Positions 6,408-14,883 of a stretch of 14,883 nucleotides of DNA are shown one piece after another; within the stretch, counting starts at the first letter, position 1; the number at the start of each line of letters is the position of its first letter. The translations under genes were made by a program, and so were the position numbers. Source of the stretch: an uncultured Oscillospiraceae bacterium (lineage in GTDB: Bacteria; Bacillota; Clostridia; Oscillospirales; Oscillospiraceae); contig CAJOCV010000076.1 of NCBI GenBank assembly GCA_905233785.1, positions 1 through 14,883 of the forward strand, written 5' to 3'. The notes under the pieces are model-generated. The model was not told where the DNA came from and ran no database searches. It was given only the letters and a program-made list of their open reading frames with translations.

Positions 6408-6775
6408 AGTGCGTCCTCCTTCGTCGGTCGCCGCGAAAGGACAGCGGCTCCCTGCTCACGCAAATCATTTTTTTCTGTTCTGCGTGTAGTGTTTGCCGGA
6501 AAACGGAAAATATTAGTTGCGAAGACGCCATCTTTTTGCTATAATCCAAGTTATATGCTAATGAAATCGCCTGCGGCGCATCCCGGATCATTTGCGCCCT
6601 GATTTCGTCACTTTTTCTTGCAATACACAAAGGATTCCTGCTCAATGCGTGCCATCATCAGAACACAATTTTTCTCGGGATTCGCTCTTGCTGATTTCAT
6701 CATCGTCTCCCTAAGCTTGTATTCGTATCTGATGGAAATGAACGCGCATATCTGCCGAATGTGGGAGGTGTGATT
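6408..6775. other. 368-bp divergent intergenic region between nucleotidyltransferase and gdpP
   Basis: More AT-rich than its surroundings. It holds the gdpP promoter (6517-6545), an apparent gdpP leader of about 220 bases, and on the - strand only the ribosome binding site of the nucleotidyltransferase gene; I saw no good - strand promoter. A weak GGCGCA/TGCGCC hairpin with an 11-base loop lies near 6575-6597. A 31-codon - strand frame (6608-6703) is described under findings. No riboswitch class was recognised. Confidence 0.6.
6517..6545 (+). promoter_or_regulatory. Sigma-A promoter for gdpP and probably downstream genes
   Basis: TTGCGA (6517-6522), a 17-base spacer and a perfect TATAAT (6540-6545) give the best promoter in the window. 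Transcription would start near 6552, leaving a leader of about 224 bases before the gdpP start codon. There is no obvious terminator between gdpP and hpt, so it may drive much of the downstream cluster. Confidence 0.8.
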
Positions 6776-8767
6776 TTGAAAACAGATCCGAAAATCAGAC
6801 GCCTGTCCGAGTCGGGAATGGCGATCCTGCTGTTTTTTATGGCGGTTTTTGCACTGCTCACGGCGTGGAGAGGGGAGCTTTTGCTTGCCGCGGCGGAGGG
6901 GACGGTCTTTGTCATCCTGCTGGTCTTCTCGATCTTCGCCCGCCGCGCCCGCAGCCAGAAGCTTACGAGCTATGCCGAGTCGCTGATCTATAACGGGGAC
7001 AGCGCCAAAAGCAGCACCCTGGCAAACTTTCCGCTGCCCATGGCCGTCTTCCGTCTGGACGATTCCAGCGTTGTCTGGGGCAACGACATGTTTTTTAAGA
7101 TCTTTGGCGTCACCACCAAGCGCCTGGACGCGCATATGGAGGAGATGATTCCCGGTTTCTCCGGCAAGTGGCTTTTGGACGGGCGGGAGCAGTACCCGAC
7201 CCTGCTGGACATTGGCGGACGCAAGTACCAGCTGCACGGAAACCTGATTCGCGGCGAGAAAGGGGGGGAAGCCTCCTTTACCGGCGTCACCTATTGGGTG
7301 GACGTGACGGACGCGGAGGAAATGCGCTCCCGCTTCCAGCAGAGCCGGCCTGTTCCCGGCATCATCATCATCGACAATCTGGACGAACTGGGACGCAACC
7401 AGACCGAGCGTGTGCGCAACGAGCTGCGCGACGCGGTGGAGGAGCGCCTCAGCCAGTGGTGCGAGGGTTATCACGGCATCCTGCGCCGCTATGACCGTGA
7501 CCGTTATCTCGCGGTGTTTGAAAAAAAGGATCTGGACGACATGAAGCAGAGCCGCTTTCCCGTCGTCGAGCAGATGCACCAGATCGAGAGTCCCAACGGC
7601 ATCACCGCCTCCATCAGCATCGGCTTCGGCGAGGAGGGGGATTCTCTGGGCGAGGGACTGCAGTATGCCGATAAGGCGATGGAGCTTGCGCTCTCGAGAG
7701 GCGGCGATCAGGTGGTCGTAAAGAACCGCCTGAGCTTTGAGTTCTTTGGCGGACGCGGGCTCGAGGTCGAAAAACGCACGAAGGTCAAGTCCCGCGTGAT
7801 GGCCAACACCCTGGCCGAGCTCATGCGCGATTCGTCTCAGGTGCTCGTGATGGGGCACCGCTTCGCCGATCTCGACGCCGTGGGCGCTGCCGTCGGCATC
7901 TGCTGTCTTGCGCGAAAGTGCGGCGTGCGTGTGCACGTTGCCATGGATCTGGAGCATAACGCGAGCCACAGCCTCATAGAACGGCTGCAAAAGGACGAGA
8001 ATTACAAGGCGGCCTTTGTCAGCCCCAAGGAGGCTCGCCAGATGGCGGACGGGCGCACGCTCCTCGTTGTTGTGGATACGAACCGCCCCGAGCAGGTGGA
8101 GGACGCGGAGCTTCTGGAAAAGTGCAACCGCGTGGCGGTCATTGACCACCACCGCGTAGCCGCGACCTACATCCATAACGCGGCGCTGGGCTTCATTGAG
8201 CCCTACGCCTCCTCTGCCTGCGAACTGGTGACAGAGATTTTGCAGGAGGTTACGGAGCTGACGGATCTGCTCCGCTGTGAGGCGGAGGCGCTGCTCGCCG
8301 GCATCGTGCTCGATACGAAGAGCTTCTCTATCCGTACCGGCGAGCGCACCTTTGACGCGGCGGCCTATCTGCGCCGCGGCGGAGCCGACACGGCGGAGGT
8401 CAAAAAGCTTTTCCAGTCCGGGCTGGATGATACGGTAGCCCGGTATAAGATTTTGCAGCAGGCAACGCTGCATGGCAAGGTCGCAGTCGCGGCGCCGGAT
8501 GAGCCGCAGAACCGCGTCGTCGCGGCGAAGGCGGCGGATGAGCTTTTGAACATTTCGGGGGTGGACGCTTCTGTGGTGGTCTCGCCGGACGGGAAGGGGA
8601 ACATCAATATTTCCGCCCGCTCCATCGGGGATGTGAACGTGCAGATTCTGATGGAAAAGCTCGGCGGCGGCGGCAACCGCAGCGCCGCGGCGGCTCAGCT
8701 CAAGGAGAGCACACTTGAGGATGCCGTGAAGCAGGTTTACGCGGTGATCGACGAATATTTTGGATAA
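6776..8767 (+). CDS. gdpP: Cyclic-di-AMP phosphodiesterase GdpP (DHH/DHHA1)
   Basis: GdpP is a membrane-bound enzyme that hydrolyses c-di-AMP, a messenger controlling potassium, osmotic balance and cell-wall homeostasis. Domains in order: two transmembrane helices (about 14-30 and 36-54), a PAS-like domain (about 80-180), a degenerate GGDEF domain ending in LSRGGDQVVVKN (307-317), then the DHH/DHHA1 phosphodiesterase. Mn-binding residues are visible as HRFADLD (H361, D365, D367), VVDTNRP (D434), IDHHR (D457-H459) and VLDTKSF (D513). GGGGNRSAAAAQ (630-641) is the DHHA1 motif. The 663 residues match the family length (B. subtilis form about 659). I chose the TTG at 6776 because GGGAGGTG (6763-6770) is correctly spaced; an in-frame GTG at 6761 would put the Shine-Dalgarno inside the gene. 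The gdpP-rplI-dnaB order is conserved in Firmicutes. Confidence 0.95.
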   Translation: MKTDPKIRRLSESGMAILLFFMAVFALLTAWRGELLLAAAEGTVFVILLVFSIFARRARSQKLTSYAESLIYNGDSAKSSTLANFPLPMAVFRLDDSSVVWGNDMFFKIFGVTTKRLDAHMEEMIPGFSGKWLLDGREQYPTLLDIGGRKYQLHGNLIRGEKGGEASFTGVTYWVDVTDAEEMRSRFQQSRPVPGIIIIDNLDELGRNQTERVRNELRDAVEERLSQWCEGYHGILRRYDRDRYLAVFEKKDLDDMKQSRFPVVEQMHQIESPNGITASISIGFGEEGDSLGEGLQYADKAMELALSRGGDQVVVKNRLSFEFFGGRGLEVEKRTKVKSRVMANTLAELMRDSSQVLVMGHRFADLDAVGAAVGICCLARKCGVRVHVAMDLEHNASHSLIERLQKDENYKAAFVSPKEARQMADGRTLLVVVDTNRPEQVEDAELLEKCNRVAVIDHHRVAATYIHNAALGFIEPYASSACELVTEILQEVTELTDLLRCEAEALLAGIVLDTKSFSIRTGERTFDAAAYLRRGGADTAEVKKLFQSGLDDTVARYKILQQATLHGKVAVAAPDEPQNRVVAAKAADELLNISGVDASVVVSPDGKGNINISARSIGDVNVQILMEKLGGGGNRSAAAAQLKESTLEDAVKQVYAVIDEYFG

Positions 8768-8896
8768 AATCAAAGGGAATAGTGAACAGAGAACAGGGAA
8801 TCGTTAGTCGCGACGTATAGAAGGGGACGCCACACCTTTTCGCTTTTCACGATTCGCTTGTTCCCGCAGGGGACATTAGGGAAAGGAGATCATACA
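8768..8896. other. gdpP-rplI spacer with imperfect inverted repeat
   Basis: This 129-base gap contains GAACAG-type direct repeats and an inverted repeat, GAATCGT (8798-8804) with ACGATTC (8849-8855). No T-run terminator and no good promoter were seen. It may be an inserted small palindromic element. The rplI ribosome binding site AAAGGAGA lies at its end. Confidence 0.35.
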
Positions 8897-9352
8897 ATGA
8901 AAGTCATTTTCAATACCGATGTACGCGGTCAGGGCAAGAAGGGCGAGATGAAGGAGGTCTCCATCGGCTACGCCCGCAACTATCTGCTGCCGCGCGGCCT
9001 GGCCTCCGACTCCGAAGCCACGCCCGACGCCATCAACGCCTTCAAGCTCAAGGAAAAGGCCAAGGCCGCCCAGGCCGCCCGTGAGAAGGCGCAGGCGGCG
9101 GAAAACGCCAGGAAGCTTGAGGGTGTGCAGGTCACCGTGCGCGCCAAGGCCGGCAGCAATGGCAAGCTTTTCGGCGCTGTCACCTCCGAGGCCATCAGCA
9201 AGGCGCTCAAGGAGCAGTTCGACATCGACATCGAAAAGAACAAGATCGTCCAGGCCGACCCCATCAAGAACTTCGGCAGCTTTAACGTCAAGGCCAAGCT
9301 CGGCTACGAGGTCAGCGGCACGATCAACGTGCTCGTGATCGAGGACAAGTAA
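8897..9352 (+). CDS. rplI: 50S ribosomal protein L9
   Basis: L9 binds 23S rRNA near the base of the L1 stalk. The N-terminal rRNA-binding domain carries the family signature spanning GKKGEMKEVSIGYARNYLLP (13-32) and continuing RGLA. It is followed by the long Lys/Ala/Glu-rich connecting helix (about 48-75) and a C-terminal domain with GKLFGAVTSEAISKAL. The 151 residues are the standard length. The ATG at 8897 has AAAGGAGA upstream and starts at the universal MKVI; the frame extends upstream without a family match. It lies between gdpP and dnaB as in B. subtilis and most Firmicutes. Confidence 0.98.
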   Translation: MKVIFNTDVRGQGKKGEMKEVSIGYARNYLLPRGLASDSEATPDAINAFKLKEKAKAAQAAREKAQAAENARKLEGVQVTVRAKAGSNGKLFGAVTSEAISKALKEQFDIDIEKNKIVQADPIKNFGSFNVKAKLGYEVSGTINVLVIEDK

Positions 9353-9412
9353 GCACCGACCGACACCCGCTTCCCCCTCCGGGGGCCGATAGGGGCGCGT
9401 TCAGAGACGGAC

Positions 9413-9457
9413 ACCCCCTCAGTCAGCTTCGCTGACAGCTTCCCTGGCAGGGGAGCC
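9413..9457. repeat. Short palindromic intergenic repeat upstream of dnaB
   Basis: CCCCT and AGGGG arms enclose an inner perfect hairpin GTCAGC-TTC-GCTGAC, followed by a GCTTCCCTGGC stretch. This nested layout recalls dispersed spacer repeats of Oscillospiraceae genomes (recalled, not searched). No U-tract follows, so it is not a classic terminator. The rest of the 124-base rplI-dnaB spacer holds a C5/G5 palindrome near 9373-9386 and nothing else I recognise. Confidence 0.55.
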
Positions 9458-9476
9458 GACAAGGAAAGGTTTTTGT

Positions 9477-10820
9477 ATGGACGAGCTGTTAGGCAAAAAA
9501 ACACCGCATTCCGCCCCGGCGGAGCAGGCGGTCATCGGCTCTATGCTCATTGATGCGCGCTGCATCCCGGAGGTGCTGGAGCATCTGAAGGCGGACGAGT
9601 TCTACATCAAGCTCAACCGCGACATCTTCGAGACCATGCTCGCCATGTTCTCCTACGGTCAGACGATCGACCCCGTTACGGTACTCGACCAGATGAAGGT
9701 GCGCGGCGTCTGGACGGATACCTGCGAGAGCTATGTGGCGGAGATCATGCGCGTCACGCCCACAGCGGCGAATGTGCTTGAGTACGCGGCCATCGTGCGC
9801 GACCGCGCGCTGCTGCGGCGCCTTGGCGAGGCGGCCGATGAAATCAATACGCTTGTCTATGAAGGTACCGGCGAGGCCGACACCGCGCTGGAGATCGCCG
9901 AACAGAAGATCTACGCTCTGCGCAGCGGACGGAACGTGGGAGGGCTGCTGCCCATCTCCGCGGTGGTGCAGAACGTGTTCGACGAGTTAAACGAGGCGGC
10001 AAACTCCGGCAACAAGATCCCCGGCCTGTCCACGGGGCTTCCCGATCTGGACAGCACGATCCTTGGCCTCAACAAGTCCGAGCTGATCCTCGCCGCCGGG
10101 CGACCGGGCATGGGCAAGACCAGCATCGGCCTGAACTTCGCGCTCTACGCGGGCTTGAATCTCGGCAAAACCGTCGCGGTCTTCTCGCTGGAAATGAGCC
10201 GGGAGCAGCTTGCCATGCGCCTTCTCTCCCGCGCGGCGCTGGTGCCGCTCAAAAACCTGCTGACGGGCGAGCTTTCGCCGCAGCAATGGCGCGAGGTTTC
10301 CGAAGCGGCGCAGGCGCTCGCGGCGGCGGACATCCGCATCGACGATAACCCGACCCTCTCCGTCTCGGATATGAACGCCCAATGCCGGAGACTGCCGAAG
10401 ATCGACCTGATCGTGATTGATTACCTCCAGCTCATGCAGTCCTCGGGCAGCGGACACAACTGGTCGAACGAGAGCCGCACCCAGGCCGTCAGCGACATCA
10501 GCCGCATGCTCAAGATCATGGCGAAGGAACTAAACGTTCCCGTCGTTTGCCTGAGCCAGCTCAGCCGTGCAAACGAGTCTCGCCAGGATAAGCGCCCGCA
10601 GCTCAGCGACCTGCGTGAATCCGGCGCCATTGAGCAGGACGCGGACGTGGTCATCGGCCTCTACCGCGAGGGTTACTATAACCGTGAATGCGAAAACCCA
10701 AACATGGCCGAGGCCATCATTCTGAAAAACCGAAAGGGCGCCACCGGCACGGTGGAGCTCAACTGGCTGCCGGAATATACCTCCTTCAGTTCTCTGGAGC
10801 GACGGCATGAGGATTACTGA
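9477..10820 (+). CDS. dnaB: Replicative DNA helicase DnaB
   Basis: This is the hexameric 5'-3' helicase that unwinds DNA at the replication fork. The N-terminal domain (about 10-115, from SAPAEQAVIGSMLID) binds primase and is followed by a linker. The RecA-like ATPase domain starts near 180 (IPGLSTGLPDLD). It shows Walker A GRPGMGKTS (208-216), the catalytic-Glu motif SLEM (237-240), Walker B LIVIDYLQLM (311-320) and CLSQLSRANE (358-367). The C-terminal stretch IILKNRKGATGTVEL is also typical. At 447 residues it is normal length with no intein. The ATG at 9477 follows AAGGAAAGG. Its last 14 bases overlap the start of tilS. B. subtilis calls the equivalent gene dnaC. Confidence 0.97.
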   Translation: MDELLGKKTPHSAPAEQAVIGSMLIDARCIPEVLEHLKADEFYIKLNRDIFETMLAMFSYGQTIDPVTVLDQMKVRGVWTDTCESYVAEIMRVTPTAANVLEYAAIVRDRALLRRLGEAADEINTLVYEGTGEADTALEIAEQKIYALRSGRNVGGLLPISAVVQNVFDELNEAANSGNKIPGLSTGLPDLDSTILGLNKSELILAAGRPGMGKTSIGLNFALYAGLNLGKTVAVFSLEMSREQLAMRLLSRAALVPLKNLLTGELSPQQWREVSEAAQALAAADIRIDDNPTLSVSDMNAQCRRLPKIDLIVIDYLQLMQSSGSGHNWSNESRTQAVSDISRMLKIMAKELNVPVVCLSQLSRANESRQDKRPQLSDLRESGAIEQDADVVIGLYREGYYNRECENPNMAEAIILKNRKGATGTVELNWLPEYTSFSSLERRHEDY

Positions 10821-12129
10821 AGCGCTGCTGCCCCGCGGCAGCCGGGTGCTCTGCGCCGTCTCGGGCGGAAGCGATTCGATCTGCCTGCTGCATCTGCTCT
10901 GGTCCAGGCGGGAGGCGATGGGGATCCAGGTTTTTGCCGCCCACTACGAGCACGGGCTGCGTGGCGAGGCTTCGCAACAGGACGCGGAATTTGTGGCGGA
11001 TTTCTGCCGCAAATACGGCATAAACTGTATCATAGAGCACGGCGACGTGCCTTCTTATGCAAAAGCCCGCCGCCAGGGCGTCGAGGAGGCCGCGCGGACG
11101 CTGCGCTACGCCTTTCTCGAAAAGACCGCGGACGCGCTTGGCTGTGATATAATCGCCACCGCCCACAACGCCGACGACAACGCGGAAACGCTGCTGCTAA
11201 ACCTGACCCGGGGAAGCGGCTTGCGCGGGCTTTGCGGCATCCCGCCCCAGAGAGGGCGCATCGTGCGCCCTCTGCTGGAGACATCCCGCGCCGAGATCGA
11301 AGCGTATTTGGCGGAGAATGCTCTGCCCCATGTCGAGGATCAGAGCAACGCCGACGAGCGATACCGCCGCAACCGCATCCGCCACAGCGTTCTGCCCGTC
11401 CTGCGGGAGCTAAACCCCGCCTTTGTGTCCGCCGCCGCCGCGACGGCCGCGCTTTTGCGGCGGGACGAGGAACTGTTAGACAGCCTTGCCCAAAGCTTCC
11501 TCGAGAAGCAGTATCGGGACGGAAGCGTTCCGGTGGAGGAGCTGATCGGCGTTCACCCATCTATATCATCCCGCGTGGTGCGTAAGCTGTGCAAAAACAG
11601 CTTGAGTGCCAAGCATGTGGAGGAAGTGCTGCAATTCTGCCGGGGCGAGGGAACGGGGCTTCTTGATCTTCCGGGTCAGCGCCTGCGACGGGAGCGGGGG
11701 AGAGTTTACTTTGAAGTGCCAGAAGCGGTGCGAATCCCGGATCGTGTGATTCGACCGGGCGAGAGCGTGGAGATTCCGGAGGCGGGCATCCGCGTAAGGG
11801 CGAAACTGGTTGAATACAATCAAAAAGTTAATAGCTTGTTCAAGACTTATTGCTTTAAATATGAGAAACTATGCGGGAACGAAATCCTCTGTACCGGACG
11901 CCGTCCGGGGGATCGGATGCATCCCGCGCGCCGCGGCTGCGGCAAGAGCCTGAAAGCGCTCTTTGCCGAGGCCGGTTACTCCCAGACCCAGCGTGATCGA
12001 ACGCCGGTTTTTCGCGACGGGGCAGGCATTCTCGCGGTTCACGGCATCGCCGTGGAGGAGAGGACGCTGCCTGACGAGGGAGATCTGACGCTCTGTCTCA
12101 AAATAGACAATCTGGAGGATGTGACGTGA
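10807..12129 (+). CDS. tilS: tRNA(Ile)-lysidine synthetase
   Basis: TilS converts the wobble cytidine of the CAU-anticodon tRNA-Ile to lysidine using ATP and lysine, making the tRNA read AUA as isoleucine; it is essential in most bacteria. The N-terminal PP-loop ATPase has SGGSDS (19-24). Typical family elements follow: HYEHGLRGEAS, AHNADDNAETLLLNLTRGSGLRGL and DQSNADERYRRNRIRHSVLP. A middle helical domain and the TilS C-terminal domain (from about residue 364, GRRPGDRMHPARRGCGKSLK) complete it. At 440 residues it is full length. The ATG at 10807 has GGAG seven bases upstream, inside dnaB's last codons, indicating coupling. Its stop overlaps the hpt start by 4 bases. Bases 11805-11880 are locally more AT-rich but still code for the expected protein. 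Confidence 0.96.
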   Translation: MRITEALLPRGSRVLCAVSGGSDSICLLHLLWSRREAMGIQVFAAHYEHGLRGEASQQDAEFVADFCRKYGINCIIEHGDVPSYAKARRQGVEEAARTLRYAFLEKTADALGCDIIATAHNADDNAETLLLNLTRGSGLRGLCGIPPQRGRIVRPLLETSRAEIEAYLAENALPHVEDQSNADERYRRNRIRHSVLPVLRELNPAFVSAAAATAALLRRDEELLDSLAQSFLEKQYRDGSVPVEELIGVHPSISSRVVRKLCKNSLSAKHVEEVLQFCRGEGTGLLDLPGQRLRRERGRVYFEVPEAVRIPDRVIRPGESVEIPEAGIRVRAKLVEYNQKVNSLFKTYCFKYEKLCGNEILCTGRRPGDRMHPARRGCGKSLKALFAEAGYSQTQRDRTPVFRDGAGILAVHGIAVEERTLPDEGDLTLCLKIDNLEDVT

Positions 12130-12659
12130 AAGAAGCGATCGAGAGAGTTCTGATCACCGAGGAGGAGCTGGAAGCAGCCGTAGCCGAGATCGGACGGAAA
12201 ATCACCGCGGACTACAAGGACAAGGATCCGATTTTTGTCGGTGTGCTGAAGGGCTGCTTTATCTTTATGGCGGATCTGATGCGCCATGTGGACATTGACT
12301 GCTCCATGGACTTTATGGCGGTGTCCTCTTACAGCGGCGCCACCTCCACCGGCGCTGTGAAGATCAACAAGGATCTGAGCCAGAACATCGAGGGGCGGCA
12401 CCTGATCCTGGTGGAGGATATTCTGGACTCCGGTATCACACTCAACTATCTGAAGAACTATCTCATGGTGCGCAAGCCCGCCTCCATCGCCGTGGCGACG
12501 CTGATGGATAAGCCCGCCCGCCGTAAGGCGGACATTTACGCCGACTACTCCTGCTTTGAGATCCCCGACGCCTTTGTTGTAGGCTACGGGCTCGACTACA
12601 ACGAAAGATACCGGAACCTGCCGTTTATCGGCGTGCTGAAGCCGGAAATCTATAGCTGA
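12126..12659 (+). CDS. hpt: Hypoxanthine (guanine) phosphoribosyltransferase
   Basis: This purine salvage enzyme transfers phosphoribose from PRPP to hypoxanthine or guanine. Key motifs are VLKG (40-43), SSYSG (67-71), the PRPP loop VEDILDSGIT (96-105), the base-binding lysine in DKPARRK (K129) and DAFVVGYGLDYNERYRNLP (148-166). The 177 residues are typical. The start is GTG at 12126, overlapping the tilS stop (GTGA), with GGAGG seven bases upstream. The tilS-hpt-ftsH order is conserved in Firmicutes, where Hpt and TilS can also help activate ftsH expression (known for B. subtilis and Listeria; not shown here). Confidence 0.97.
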   Translation: MKEAIERVLITEEELEAAVAEIGRKITADYKDKDPIFVGVLKGCFIFMADLMRHVDIDCSMDFMAVSSYSGATSTGAVKINKDLSQNIEGRHLILVEDILDSGITLNYLKNYLMVRKPASIAVATLMDKPARRKADIYADYSCFEIPDAFVVGYGLDYNERYRNLPFIGVLKPEIYS

Positions 12660-12668
12660 ATCGACTTA

Positions 12669-12702
12669 CCGGCGCGGGCGCGATCCTTTGCGCCTGCGTC
12701 GG
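12669..12702 (+). promoter_or_regulatory. GC-rich hairpin in the hpt-ftsH spacer
   Basis: A 13-bp stem (12669-12681 with 12690-12702; two G-U pairs if read as RNA) has an 8-base loop and begins 9 bases after the hpt stop. No U-tract follows, so it is not a standard terminator. Further on, GAAGAAG (about 12707-12713) can pair with CTTCTTC (about 12777-12783), enclosing a GCGGTTT/AAACCGC hairpin. Together they give the ftsH leader a structured form that could stabilise or attenuate the transcript. Function unknown. Confidence 0.4.
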
Positions 12703-12803
12703 AGAGGAAGAAGGAGACTGCGAATCTGCGGTTTTCACGGCTCTTGCGGAAACCGCGAAAACGGATCGGAGCGGGCTTCTTCTGACGAAAAGGAGATGTT
12801 TGT

Positions 12804-14009
<1,206 letters not shown>

Positions 14010-14025
14010 CGAGGCCATCCTGAAG

Positions 14026-14808
14026 GTGCAGATGGGCCCGGAGAAGAAGAGCCGCAAGATGAGCGACAAGGCGCGCCGCCTGACCGCCTACCACGAGTCC
14101 GGCCACGCCGTCGCCGCAAAGTTCTGCAAGAATGTGGATCCGGTGCACTATATCACGATCATTCCCCGCGGACCCGCCGGCGGCTTCACGCTCTTCCGCC
14201 CGCAGGAGGACGTGGAGAACTTCACTTCCCGCGCCGAGCTCTATGAAAACATCGTGGTCGCTCTGGGCGGGCGCACGGCGGAGAAGCTCTTCCTGGAGGA
14301 TATTTCCACCGGCGCCTCCGGCGATATTCAGTCCGCGAGCTCTATGGCACGGGATATGGTGACAAAATACGGTATGAGCGAGCGCCTCGGACCCATCTCC
14401 TACGACAGCTCCGGCCACTCCATCTTCATCGGGCGTGATTTCGGACAGACCAAGAGCTATTCCGAGGAGACCGCCGCCGCCATCGATGAGGAGGTCAAGG
14501 CCATCTTTGACCGCGCCGCGGCCGACTGCGAGAAGATTCTCACCGAACACGCAGACGAGCTGCGCGCCATTGCGGAGTACTTGCTTGAGCATGAGACCAT
14601 GGAGGGCGAGGAGTTTGACTATTACTTCGCACACGGCGAGTTCATGCCCGAGAGCGTCAGGCAGGCGAAGCTTGCCGCGAAGGACAAGACCATCGAGCGT
14701 CCCGCCCGCAAAATCTCCATGAGCGACGAGGCGCCCACAGCTGCGCAGATTCCCGAGGGGGAGGCCTTGCGGACCGAACCGCCCGCCGAGGAGAAAACAA
14801 AAGAATAA
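14026..14808 (+). CDS. ftsH: FtsH, C-terminal M41 zinc protease part (frame broken)
   Basis: This is the peptidase half of FtsH. Homology begins at 13996 (QEDIDEAILKVQMGPEKKSR), before the first in-frame start candidates, GTG 14026 and ATG 14032. The zinc site is intact: HESGH (23-27 from the GTG) and the third ligand D100 in STGASGDIQSA. The domain then runs through the usual helices and ends in a charged, Pro/Glu-rich tail. With the preceding part it would total about 670 residues, normal for FtsH. An AGGAGG at 13997-14002 is explained by the codons for QED. Alone it lacks the ATPase and membrane anchor. Either the lesion is an artefact of the sequence, or the strain makes split or no FtsH. 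All catalytic motifs in both halves are preserved, so any real break would be recent. Confidence 0.9.
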   Translation: MQMGPEKKSRKMSDKARRLTAYHESGHAVAAKFCKNVDPVHYITIIPRGPAGGFTLFRPQEDVENFTSRAELYENIVVALGGRTAEKLFLEDISTGASGDIQSASSMARDMVTKYGMSERLGPISYDSSGHSIFIGRDFGQTKSYSEETAAAIDEEVKAIFDRAAADCEKILTEHADELRAIAEYLLEHETMEGEEFDYYFAHGEFMPESVRQAKLAAKDKTIERPARKISMSDEAPTAAQIPEGEALRTEPPAEEKTKE

Positions 14809-14813
14809 ACGAA

Positions 14814-14852
14814 AAAGGGGATGTGAAAAGTAGCCTTTTTCACATCCCCTTT
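14814..14852 (+). terminator. Terminator after ftsH
   Basis: A perfect 16-bp stem (14814-14829 with 14837-14852) has a 7-base loop (14830-14836) and starts 5 bases after the ftsH stop. Its outer pairs are A-T, so it ends in TTT, and a weaker T-run (ATTTTCC) follows. The A/T-flanked symmetry would let it act in both directions. It closes the gdpP-to-ftsH cluster. Confidence 0.85.
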
Positions 14853-14883
14853 CTGCGATTTTCCGTAACGATTCCGTCTTGCG

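Noticed and set aside
6277..6645. 122-codon - strand frame covering the nucleotidyltransferase start
   Set aside because: It overlaps the better-supported gene in another frame and has no motif or suitable ribosome binding site.
6608..8773. 721-codon open frame on the - strand opposite gdpP
   Set aside because: The sense strand encodes a complete GdpP with all catalytic motifs; the antisense product is His/Leu/Arg/Ala-rich low-information sequence typical of GC-rich shadow frames.
8858..8896. Upstream start for rplI
   Set aside because: It would add 13 non-conserved residues; the ATG at 8897 starts at MKVI and has the ribosome binding site AAAGGAGA.
9365..9390. Terminator after rplI at the C-run/G-run palindrome
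   Set aside because: The stem is short and no T-run follows; transcription probably continues into dnaB.

Overview
The window looks like chromosomal DNA from a GC-rich member of the class Clostridia, probably an Oscillospiraceae/Ruminococcaceae-type gut anaerobe. Three things point there. The order gdpP-rplI-dnaB-tilS-hpt-ftsH joins two neighbourhoods conserved in Firmicutes. The ribosome binding sites are strong AGGAGG types with frequent GTG and TTG starts. The spacers carry short hairpin repeats of a kind seen in that group. Taxonomy is an inference from protein style and gene order, not from a marker search.

Left part (1-2464, + strand): the C-terminal portion of a large wall-anchored surface protein. 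It has bacterial Ig-like/MBG-like modules, three nearly identical 71-residue tandem repeats, and a terminal PKTGD sorting signal, hydrophobic stretch and basic tail. Its reading frame is broken near 781. The spacer 2465-2685 holds two 54-bp hairpin-containing repeats and a perfect 17-bp stem terminator for the opposing operon.

Middle part: feoA-feoB (ferrous iron uptake, - strand, 2686-4741) diverges from a small VOC/glyoxalase-family gene (+, 4820-5191) with its own terminator. A sugar-phosphate nucleotidyltransferase with an unusual C-terminal extension lies on the - strand (5382-6407). A 368-bp divergent region (6408-6775) separates it from gdpP and contains a near-consensus promoter reading toward gdpP.

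Right part (6776-14808, + strand): c-di-AMP phosphodiesterase GdpP, ribosomal protein L9, replicative helicase DnaB, lysidine synthetase TilS, hypoxanthine phosphoribosyltransferase and FtsH. dnaB/tilS and tilS/hpt overlap, so they are translationally coupled. ftsH is split by a frameshift between the AAA+ and M41 protease domains, and about 6-8 conserved codons appear to be missing. A strong hairpin terminator follows it.

The most notable observations are the two frame breaks, in the surface gene and in normally conserved ftsH. Both shift the frame by +1 and both seem to lack roughly 20 bases. They are either shared assembly/sequencing artefacts or real lesions. I found no CRISPR array, tRNA, rRNA, phage genes or complete insertion sequence, and no convincing new multi-gene system.
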